Positions 11,004-21,800 of a DNA stretch of 64,000 bases are shown in pieces. Below the pieces are notes generated by a model. That model had not been told where the DNA came from. It saw only the letters and a list, made by a program, of their open reading frames with translations, and searched no databases. Positions within the stretch are counted from its first letter, which is position 1. Each line of letters starts with the position of its first letter. This stretch comes from Typha latifolia (Eukaryota; Streptophyta; Magnoliopsida; Poales; Typhaceae): positions 4,105,209-4,169,208 of the forward strand of contig CM034100.1 in assembly GCA_019914945.1 (NCBI GenBank), given 5' to 3'. The position numbers and the translations under genes were made by a program.

Positions 11004-13373
11004 TCATCTTAAAGGGCTGACAACCCAACCAGTGATACGACTTGGCTTGCGCAGTCTTAATGATCTCTGAGACCCATTTTCCAATCGTTCAAGTATTGAA
11101 TAAGTTATTGTGTCTGGTGTCAATCCCTGCTGCTTCAAACTTGCATATAATTCAAACGCTTCTGCTGTCTTCCCACATTTCTCTAGACAATCAAGTAAAA
11201 TATTATATGTCACAATATTAGGGATGCATCCCTCTGTGAGCATCTCATCAAACAACCTGCAAGCCATCTCAACTTTATTACTTTTGCCAAAGCATTCAAT
11301 CAGGGTACTATAAGTGACAACATCCGGATTCAATCCTTTCTCTTGCATCTCCTTGAAACGCATGTAGGCTTCATCTAAGTCCCCATTTTTCCCCATACAA
11401 TTTATCAACGAATTGTAAGTTATGACATCAGGTTTACAATCAGTACTCTCCATTTCTTCAAAAAGTTCAGAAGCTTTGTCAACTAGACCAATTCTACCTA
11501 GGCTTGAGATAAGTATATTATAGGTAAAAATATCAGGTGAAATGCCATCAAGTTTCATCTTTTCATACAGAGTGCATAAATATGAAACCTGCTTTAGCTT
11601 ACCAAGAGCTGAAAATACCATGTTGTACATGATGATATCGGAAGTTATCCCTTTTTCCTTCATCATATTTAGTAGATCCATGGCCTCAGATGTCTTTCCT
11701 GCATTACATAGTATCTCAAGCATCGAAATGAAAGCATCCCGATCTCCTTTGTCATGAAAACTCCACATACGACAAAATAAGCTGTGGGCCTCACTTGCAT
11801 GTCCTAACTTGCACAATGTTTTTACCAGATATGCATAAATTGACTTGTTCATGTACTTATTAGATATTTGCACGATCTCGTCTAGTCTATGCAGTTGTCC
11901 TTCTGTTGCTAAGGCATCAACTATTACACTATAAGTGAATTCATTGGGTCCGCAATCATTTTTTATCATCTTGGAGAAAAGGAAAATCATCTTGTCCACC
12001 ATCCTGTTCTTACCAAGTGCCTGAATCATAGTATTAAAAGCAATCAGGTTGAGTATACATCCTTTCTTTATCATTTCTTCAATGTAAGTGACAATCACAT
12101 CAGTCTTCCCAGTCTTTCCTGACATTCTGATGAGTATAGTATACGTATATACATCTGCTTCACAGTGCTTTCTTTTCATGTCCTCAAAAACCTTGTAAAC
12201 TTGGTCGACCTGTTTAATTAAAACATTGTCAACTGCAAAGATCGAAGCATTGGATAAGTAACAGGAAGAATAAAGGGGAAGAAAATTGAAACTCTTTCCT
12301 ATTGTAAAAGTGAAAGAAAAAAAAGCTCAAGATTCAACAACATGCTTATATAGGAACAGACAGGAGCAGCCAAATGAAAATATACCATCTTTTTATAAAA
12401 AGAAAAGTACTGTACATAATCAAGAATTAAGGGCAAAACAAGGATTGGAAGAAAATGTACATTGAATGATGAAACTTTTTATTCTTAATTAAGAAAGTAC
12501 ATTGAAAGAAACTGTATTTCCAGATCTAAGAATTGAATTGAGTGCAACTTTTTCATTTAAGCATTTTCCAAATCCAAGAATTGTCTAACCACCCTACAAT
12601 TTAGATACGTCAATTACCATAAGCAAGAGAGTGAGAGAGATTACCATATCCGCCTTCGCCAACGCATCCAAGAGCATATTGTAAGCAAAGATATCCAACT
12701 TATACCCTCTCCTCCGCATCTCCTCATAAACCCTAAACCCCCCTTCTGCATCCCGGCACCTCAAGTACGCTTGGACCAAACACTTATAAGTGTATCCATT
12801 CGGCTTCAATCCCCACTTCTTAGCCAGCTCCAAGCACCTCCCGATCTCCCCCGCCCCGACGATCCCGATCAAGATGTTAACGGTCGAGATGCTCCCCCTG
12901 ATTCCCTCTCTTTCCATCTCGTCGACGAGGCGCCGGACCTCATCGCCGGCGGAGGTTCCCGAACAGGCGAGGATGGAGAGTAGGCGGTTATAGGTGAAGC
13001 AGTCATGGCGGAATCCAGGGAGGGAGGCAACGAAGCGGAAGAAGGCGACCGCGAGGTCGGAACGGCGGATGGATTTGAGGATCTCGGAGGCCTCGGAGGG
13101 CGTGAGGGTAAGGGTTAGGGTCTCGAGGTAGTCGGAGAGATCGAGGAAAGGGTCGGAGGAGGATGCAGAGGAGAGGAGGATATGGGTGGCGCGGCAGATG
13201 AGGTCCCGGCGGGGAAGGGCATGGCCCCGGGGGTCGTGGCCGAGCTCCAGCGGGTTGACCTCGACAGCAAGGGCGCGGCCGGAGGAGTCCGAACGGACGA
13301 TTCGAGCGGTGTAATTGGTGGCGAGGGAGCGAGTTGGGGTTAGTCGGGACGGCGATAGGAGAAGACGTCGCAT
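11004..13373 (-). CDS. ABO5: Mitochondrial PPR protein, ABO5-like
   Basis: A P-class pentatricopeptide-repeat protein expected to bind a mitochondrial transcript. Arabidopsis ABO5 (At1g51965) is needed for splicing of a nad2 intron, hence for complex I, and its loss gives ABA hypersensitivity. Two exons: 13373-12645 and 12209-11004, giving 644 residues; the junction reads AKADM/VDQVYKVFEDM in frame. The basic, serine-rich start with RSLATNYTARIV looks like a mitochondrial presequence. Roughly residues 90-600 are tandem 35-residue repeats; the clearest are near the C-terminus, e.g. PDVITYNSLINCMGKNGDLD and PDVVTYSTLIECFGK. Blocks such as LPRRDLICRAT, TVNILIG, FAYNMLLDALAK and the terminal ITGWVVSPL match ABO5 from start to end, so orthology is likely. 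The GC-rich first exon contrasts with the AT-rich second exon. No break or internal stop is seen. Confidence 0.92.
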
Positions 13374-14800
13374 CGTTGTTTGGGTCGGTTGGACGCGGGT
13401 GAGGTGAGACGAAGGGTATTAAGTTTAAATTTGGTTGGGTTGGGTTAGGATTGGGTTGTGTATGTATTCTTCCCGAAGTATATGATTTTTTTTTTAATAA
13501 AAAGAAGACTCATGTTATCTAAATTTATATTCACATACCGAATAAATTAGGTAGATACTCATAAGGTTTAAGAATATGGTTAAATATTATTTTTTACCCC
13601 AACTAAAATTACTTTATTGTTTAAATTTTGTTTTGTATCACACACCATCTCGTACTTTTTCGTAAACAACAAATATAAAATTATTAAATAACAAATATGA
13701 TTGTGCTTCTATTAAATAAATATATACTTAAGGAGAAAGTTTAGAGTGGCTTAGTAATATAAAATAAAAGTATAAAAAAATAAAAGTATTTTTTTATTAT
13801 AAAAAATTAGACAGTAGAGCCAAGGTTCTACATCCAACGCGACCACCGTGCAAACTTGGCCTACTGGACCAACGCAAAACAATGGAGGAGGAGAGATATA
13901 GATAAATCAGCGACAAAAGAGATAATAACAATAAGAAGATGGGCTATGCCAACAATGAAGTGGGGATGGTCAAGGAAGGGGAAGATATATCAGGGAGAGT
14001 AGGGGAGGAAGAAGATAGAGGGAGAAGGGAGAAGCTCTTTAGGAGCGGGGAAAAAGAAAATCCTAGCAAGACCCTCTCTACTTTGGTTGGTTCACCTTGG
14101 GTTATTAACCCCTCCCCACTGTGATAAAAGATACGTGTTAATTTAGGCAGCATTTGGTTTATATATAAGAGATACTTATTGAATTAATCATGTTTTTCTT
14201 AAATATATTTTATAACTAAATATTTGTGTATATATATTTTGATTTTACACAAAAATTTATTACAAGTGGAGGGGTACAATAAAATTATATATATATATAT
14301 ATTCTAAGTAAAATTTCTATCACATTTGATATAATTATCTATAGTTAAATAACTAAACACAAATTATTACATAAAGTTATTAAGTAATTATAAAATATAA
14401 ATGTAGATATACTTAAAATATATTTAAGAGGTGATAAAACGAGGCTATAAGGTTATGTAAAAGTAGTAATTTGATGGCTTGGGCGTTTGCTTTTAAAAAA
14501 AAAAAAAACGGCCACACCGATCTCCAAGAACAGTTGTCCACGTGTACATCCCACAATTCCCGGTTGCCACCCACAGACGGCCTCGATGCGCTCTCTTCCA
14601 ACACGAACAACTGCTACGTATGACCAACAGAGTTCGATTTCCAGTCCCACGGCTCAAGACCCCACGGTGGCTCCTTTTCGGTCGTACTCTGCTCACCCCT
14701 ATTATTGCGCTCGGTCTCCTCCTCCCTCTCTTTCCCCGGAGATCTCGAGTTCAAAGAAACCCCTAGGGTTTGGGCGACGGGTACGAATTGGAGGCAGTTA
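13374..14800. other. Divergent intergenic region, PPR and DeSI genes
   Basis: The two flanking genes point away from each other, so both promoters lie here. The middle (about 13480-14480) is very AT-rich with TA runs near 14284-14301. The last 300 bp become GC-rich and hold several overlapping open frames on both strands (14487-14859). I take these to be the 5' UTR and CpG-like leader of the DeSI gene. Confidence 0.5.
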
Positions 14801-17338
14801 ATGGGGTCAGCCTTCTCCTCGAGCTCGGCGTCATCGCAGGGGTTCCCGGTCGTGCTCAACGTCTACGACCTCACCCCGTTGAACAATTACATCTTCTGGT
14901 GCGGCCTCGGTATCTTCCACTCCGGAATCGAAGGTGAGCCAGAGGAATTTAACCTTCATTTTTGTGTAAAAATTCGATTTTGGAATGATGCGGAATCACG
15001 ATTTAAGCTGCCTGTCGTATGATTTATCGCGCTTGACTTGGTAACTTTATGATCTTTTAGATAGTAATCCTGCCTTTGGAGGTTAGATGAGCGTGAAAGG
15101 AATTACCGAGATCTGCAAGAGTTGTTCATCAAAATATTTTAGGTTTTTTCTTCTAATAATGATAATTCACCCTATTGTTTTAAAGAAAAAGGAACGATAG
15201 AGTATAACGGTTAATTCTGAAAAATTGTTTAAAATTATTGAAAGAATCTTTTGATATCTCTGGTAGTAGTCAACCACCTTATCTCATATTGTTAGCTGTT
15301 GAGTTGCTAAAGGAAGCACGGAAATGGAATAAATCCTGAGTATCTATACTTTATACTTTATACTTTATAGTCTACCTAAATGCATGTACGTTTTAAGTTC
15401 CTGTTTGGAAGCATCGAGCCCCTCTGCTTAAGAAGGTACTTTATTTTGACCAAGGTTTCTTCCAGTTGATGCATGCTTAAGATAACTATACTAATCATCA
15501 AACTCGACCCCCATTTAGTGATTGGTTCTCTTCTTGTTATCAGTCAAGTATAAGAAGAATGTTTCTTCAAATATACTCTAATCTCAATATGACCTGTAGT
15601 CCTTTGTTTCATACTTTCATTCCTCAGACTAGCATCTCATTTGCTGTTTTTCTTCTATTGTAGAAAAAATGTATTCGCCATTTGTTCTGGTTGTGCATGA
15701 GAATATGATTGTCGTAACTTTAAGATTGGCATCATGAGATACACATAAGATATTGTTTATTTATGTTTGTTCATGGTGATTTAGTGTTCAAGCATCCATA
15801 TGCTTTCTTTCGACATGATTTACTTGTTTATGAATTGTTCTGTTACAGTCCATGGCTTGGAGTACGGTTTTGGAGCTCATGATTACTCATCAAGTGGGGT
15901 GTTTGAGGTGGAACCAAAGAAATGTCCTGGATATATTTATAGATGTTCCATTTCATTAGGTCGTATAGATATGCATCCCAATGAATTTCGGGAATTCATG
16001 GAGAACATAGCTGCAGACTATCATGGAGACACCTATCATCTCATTTCTAAAAACTGCAATCACTTTACTGATGACGTTAGTATGAAATTGACAGAAAGAG
16101 GTATCCCTGGTTGGGTTAATCGGCTTGCCAAGATAGGTATGTCAGGAAGCTCTTTTGCATCTTCTTTTTCCTTGCTTTCTCTGAGGTTTTACAATGACAG
16201 TATCATTGCTTCTTTTTACAACATTTTACAATCACTAATTTTTGGCCTCAATGTCATGCATTAATTGTGAGATGGCTGGCCTTTGTGAAGGTGCAGAAGA
16301 AGTAAAACATATATGAAATTGTTGCGACATTTTGACCAACGAGAACAGCCTTTTTCTGACTTTTCTGCGATTTAGTATTTATGCAGAAATAAATCAGAAA
16401 CTAGCTTCTAAATCTTTAACCAGTTAGCTTTCCATTCAGTAATTTAGTTTGGATATACCTGCTTAAATCTAGAAGATTGTAGTCAACTAATATGGATTTC
16501 CAAATACATGAAGGAATATTAATTGTAAATGAAAATTGGTGCCTAAATTTATGGACCTACCAATTTACTTTTGAATATAGGGTAGCCAGATGGTATGCGG
16601 AGTTCCCATCTGGTACTCGGAGTGTCCTTCATCTAATATAAGTAAATATTCACTCTTTCCTTTTTCCTGGTAAACAATTTTATACAACATCCAAAACAGT
16701 TGATCTTATCAATTCTAGTGATAGTTTGGTCTTAAGCATGATGGCAAGAATATCTTAGTCAGTTCTTTTCAGATATAAATATTCAAGCAAATATCAAGAT
16801 TAGTAGTGTCTGCGTGATCTTCGACCAAGAATTAAGATTCCCAATTTTATAATTCAGTTTTGTCCTTTTTTATGATCTCCGATAGTTAAGACTTTTGGTA
16901 ATATAACAAATGCTTCTGTGTCTGTCTTAAGAAATACTTGACTATTTTTATTAAATAAATGATCTGATCCTGTTTTCAGGTGCCGTTTGCAATTGCCTTC
17001 TACCAGAGAGCATGAAGATACCAGAAGTTAAGCAAATCTCTGACTACCATGGTCTCTCTTGTTAGTAAAATCCCTGAATATTCTTTGGATCTTGTACCGC
17101 TTAGATCTTTCTTCCTGTTATTATTTGAAGTGTATCACTACTAGCTTTTGATATCATTACTTAAATCTTACACATTCTTTATTTCTTTTCATGTCTAAAA
17201 GATGGGTCTGAATCATTCTCGATAATCACCACCACTACGCATGAACCTTTCGAGAGTGATGATACTGATCAAGACAGATGCCTCCTTTCCCCATCTTCTG
17301 GTGGAGACGTTATTTTAGTGAAGGAGATTCAAAGATGA
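14801..17338 (+). CDS. DeSI-like (PPPDE) cysteine protease
   Basis: Member of the PPPDE superfamily of papain-like isopeptidases, some of which remove SUMO or ubiquitin; closest in style to the plant proteins called deSI-like At4g17486. Exons: 14801-14933, 15849-16136, 16980-17060, 17202-17338, giving 212 residues. The domain fills about residues 16-150. The expected catalytic pair is visible: His40 in GLGIFHSGIE and Cys114 in SKNCNHFTDD. Other family signatures are VVLNVYDLTPLNNY, GVFEVEPKKCPGYI and IPGWVNRLAKIG. A short NCLLPE segment follows. The C-terminal tail is acidic and threonine/serine-rich with no known domain. The start is the first ATG of the GC-rich exon and gives the family N-terminus. 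The real substrate in plants cannot be told from sequence. Confidence 0.9.
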
Positions 17339-17756
17339 AAGCATACCAAATTCTTGCTAAACCAATTGTGTGCATTAATGTCCAGTGAAGTGATCTTGTC
17401 TTTTCCCTATTCTGTAACCTCAACCCAATTATTTCATTTTTCTATTTTTTTTATGTCACTTAAATTCAGCTGCTGTTTCACAAACTATGATGATTTTTTC
17501 CCCTTATTTTTCATGTTCGGTTGTTCATCTGTCTGTCAGCTACTTTTCGTGTTGGCAATACTTTGAAATTCTTGTTCTTTGCTAGCAAATGAGAATATTG
17601 AAAAACATGTATATATATATATTTATTCATTGTGAGAGTTTCTCCTGATTTGTCTACAATTATTGTTTAGCAAATAGTGCCGTGTCTACTTGAGTAACAG
17701 AATCACTCCTTTTCTTCTTCTTTTTTCTTCTTTTTTCTGAAGTAGTTACTTAGGCA

Positions 17757-18341
17757 CTACGAGATGTGGCAACTGTGGAAGAGCCGCAACGAGATTGTTT
17801 TTCAGCAGCAAATGTCTATTGTCCTGCAAGTCATGTTTAAGTCCTTGGTTCGTGTTGTGGAGTCTGGTGAGTTCTTTTTGTGCGTCCTCATGCTATTAAG
17901 CCCAGGTCTCCTCGCTCTCTCTGCCACTGGAAGGCTTCGTTGTTTGGCACCATCCTCACTCAAATATGGATGGTGCTTTCGCACTTCAGAACGCTACGAC
18001 TCAGGTAGATTTTATTACTGGTGGGAATTATGACATTCATATCATCTTAGGGGCGGCTGCCTCTCCTGCTGCTGATCCCTTGCATCCCGAAGCCCGTCAA
18101 GTCTGCAAGTCCTAAAAGTCCCTATCAAACATATGGGTCGAATATGATTCTGTGACCCCAATCAACATCCACTGTGGAGGTGGTGAACTATTTTGGATAT
18201 CTTCTGTATGTTATCGTTCTTTTCTTGTGTATTTCTCTCACTGCTTTAGGGAAAGCTAATATGGCTGCCAATCAATTAGCTCAGCTAGGGCAGGAGAATA
18301 GGTTTTCTTCGACTTGGTTGGACTCTGTCCCTCCTGTCTGA
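17757..18341 (+). mobile_element. LINE relic (RT zinc knuckle plus RNase H)
   Basis: At 17764 the frame reads MWQLWKSRNEIVFQQQ, the conserved end of the zinc-binding region after plant LINE reverse transcriptases (W-x-x-W-K-x-R-N-x-x-x-F). About 480 bp further on, near 18240-18341, the frame reads GKANMAANQLAQLG and stops soon after. That is the normal C-terminus of the LINE RNase H domain (pattern R/G-x-A-N-x-x-A-D-x-L-A). Between them the frame is shifted and interrupted. This is a decayed 3' part of one element in the same orientation as the DeSI gene, just beyond its 3' end. The 5' part and target-site duplication were not found. Confidence 0.72.
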
Positions 18342-18831
18342 ATACTTGATATATTCATCAAAAGATTACGTTTGCACCATCGCAGTTAAAGCAGCAGAGA
18401 TGGCTATGAAGTGCAAGATTACAGTATTGTACAATTAAGAATATAAGCTTTGGGTATCTTCCAAACAATTGCTAAACTAAGATGAACGCCATTCATGTAG
18501 CACAATGAGTTGCTGTCAACAAGATTTCACATCTCATTGCATAGAAAGAGAAATACTAGCAACGTTAAGTATAATCATCTTTTATTCATAAATCGCTACT
18601 ACTCAAGAGGCAAGACGAACAAACGAGCAAAGATAGGTATCAGTTACTGACCATTTAAATTTATAGACAACAGACAAGAATTATGACTAAAATGTCCCTG
18701 ATGTTATTAATCCAGTTGAACTTTGTCCCTCTGGTTCATTATTTTCGGCAGATATGCCCTCAAGCAGTGGACAGGAAAATTGGTTACTAAAATACACCAT
18801 ACAATGCGAGCATCATCAGACATCGAAACAT
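18342..18831. other. Intergenic tail region
   Basis: No gene seen. Contains the likely 3' UTR of the MPP alpha gene, which ends at 18832 on the minus strand, and DNA trailing the LINE relic. Confidence 0.5.
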
Positions 18832-21800
18832 TCACTTGGCATGGAACTTCTGGCTAACAGAATCATAGCTTGGAACATGAATAACTGTGTCAGGAAACAG
18901 TTACCATATTACTGATGATATATGAGAGAAAAAAGTTCAAAGACAAAAACGGGGATCTAATTTGAAACTCACCATCTCCCCATGAGGCCATGGTTAGTGG
19001 CGATGAAATGATTTTTTCAGCAAGGGAAGTGATATCTTTCAATGTAACTCCGTCAACAGCTTTCAGGAAATGCTCCACTGGTTTCCTGCAAAAACAATAC
19101 AAGAGACACAATGTTGCAAATTTATATGATTGGCGTAGAGAGAGAGAGGGAGAGAGAGAAACCAAAGGTTTTACTGGAATTCTAAATATGAAATGCCCAA
19201 ATTCTTTATTTTGCTTTTAATTTTGACCTTTAAAAAGATTTAATATTATAAGCCAAAATAGAATGATTTTAGTTTATTGTGGTCCAAAATAAATGTCAAA
19301 ACTAAAAATCTTGATAGTTTTGATTTTACCCAATGAGTTTCGGCTTTAGTTTTTATTAATTTTCAACCGTTACTGTTCCTTCTTGGGTGAAACTTCAAAC
19401 CATCCAAACAATCTTTATTGATTCTCACTTATCCTCCATTCGTGCTACCCATTAGCTATTGTGTTTAACCATTAATCATCCACGTTAACATTTTCATTTT
19501 AAATTTTTTTGTTAATGCTAGTTTCTAGTGGAAAATAAAACAATTCTTGTTTAAACGTTTCTGATACATGTATAGGGTGTACTTGTTGTGCAGACTGGCC
19601 CAAATTAAATGAGATATGATAGCTTCGAGAATCCATACATCCCTTATCAATGTATGGAGTATGGATAGCTATCTCTCGAGCACAGGTTTATGTTCGGCCT
19701 CTACGTTACATGGGCATGAATTGCAACCAAGAAGGTACTCTATTCTACCCCCGATCTGGTATTATATAGTTTTTAAAGCAATCTCTATTTTCTGATTCTT
19801 CTTTCTCCAGAAAAGTGGCACAAATTTTGAGTTGATGTCACTTTTTGGAGTCTTTCTCATGTTTTAAGTGAGCTCAAGCTGACCCTATGTTGTTGGGAGA
19901 GACTTGGATAATGACCATGAAGATGTTATACAATCTGATCCATTTTAGACATCCTACTCTTGTTCTGAAATGCAATCATCAGCACCTCTGATTCTTGTTA
20001 AAAAACAAATTCAACATGAGGAAAGTAAGTCCCTCTTTAATACTTCTTGTTCATCAAGAATACTTTTTTCTATTTTCTGACTCAATAAACTCAAATCGCA
20101 TTCTATGTACTCGGTCTTAGATCTTCATCTAAAACATATAAGATTCTATGTTTCTTCTCCATATTCCAAGCTTGTGTTCAATCCTATCTTAAAATCACCA
20201 ATTAAAATGATGTAATCGGCATACATTATGAAATTTTATACTGAAAATTTTCAGTTAATCCATCTATAACCAAATAATCAAAAGGTTAACTGGCTATTTC
20301 ATGTGTATTGTTGGGTATAGAACAAGAAATTTTAAGTATAAGCTCAATATTGTAAGAAGCAGCTGCCTAGTCGAGGCACCTAAATCTTAAGGGTCGACAG
20401 ATTTAACCTGTGAAACTAACTTGGGGTGGCTAACAACCCAGCAATAAACAGTTGATACGTTCTAGGCTTGGACTTCACTCATTGGTAGTTACTAATTAGA
20501 TGTGGGGTAAAGGACCCCGCGAGAAGAAAAGGAAAAGGGTAGCACGCTCTCACAAACAGAAAGGCCATTAATAAGTAAATCCCATGTTGAAATTTCATTG
20601 CCACATTGGCACTCTGACAAACTTTTCTTATTATGAGAAATTGAGAAGTACTATAGATATACTCTAGGACTCTGATACTCTAGCAAATAGTGACAAAATG
20701 TCCCCCCCTACTCATTCTCACAATTGCTTCTGCTTTTCCCTGCTCCCACAGTATTTCTTCAACTCCTTTATATAGTAAGAAAATCCATGAAGGATTATGA
20801 AAAAGATGTACCTTTCTCCATATGTCAAAATCTGTCGTCCTGTGTCTTCTGATGCTACCATCTGCAAAATGCATAGACAGTGAGTGGTTGAAGCTGCCAA
20901 GCAAGTGTCTTTACCAGGTTGATAGTAAATCAATCATTACCCTTGATTCCAGATTCATCAACAGTGAAGACTTAGTTGACTGTTTGGCACGATCTAGTTG
21001 TACCTGGTCAACTGTGAAGAAGCAGAACCAAAAATTTTAAAAAGAGAAAAGAAAAGACCAACTCAATGAAAAAGGTTAAGCAAATTTGGACCGAGATCCA
21101 TCCTTGCCCAGGAGTTGCAACCGAAAGAAGTTCTCTGGCTGCCAAATCAACAGCTTTAGGAACAAAACCTGAACTCTGAATGGAACAAGAAACTCTTAGG
21201 GGGCTTAGGTGTAAAATGTGTGTGCTAATGCAGGAAAAAGGCTAGGATTTTATATCCATAACTGAAAGCTCATGAAAGAAAAAAGTCATCCATGAAAAGA
21301 GCAACTCGTGAAGCAATAGTACTGAAAGAGGGAAACGTATAATAAATGAGGAAAAGTACAGTAGCTAAACAAGACAACATATAATCAGCACAACCATATA
21401 AAGAGCAGAGTAGCTTACGGTGGTTGCACGAATGCCAAAAAGACCAGTATTGTTGTAAATACTACTGAAAGCTGAGAATGACTGAATTTGCTGGAACTCA
21501 TTTAAGACGTGTAGATCTGTATATGATAGATAAGAAATAAAAGGCGAGTGCTTAGTAGACTGAAAAAGTGAAGATTTATCTACTAGCCCATGTGAGTTAA
21601 AATGTAGTGCATGCCCTGAATAGCTCAAAGCCCTCCAAAAAGATATGAACCTCATAAGCTGCTTGTACTGAAAATCGAGATAGACCAAGAGGGCCTTGCT
21701 CTATGGCATGTGCAGGCAGCATGTTTATCTGGCAGCTTTTATATGTTACATCTTACTAGATCGAATCATTATATCACATGGAACATCATAAACAGAGTAG

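Noticed and set aside
11004..13373. PPR gene as a pseudogene because of its split frames
   Set aside because: The two frames are joined by a normal GT-AG intron and the whole matches ABO5 from end to end.
14487..14859. Several overlapping frames on both strands before the DeSI gene
   Set aside because: They overlap each other in different frames and lie in the GC-rich leader; only the ATG at 14801 leads into a known domain.
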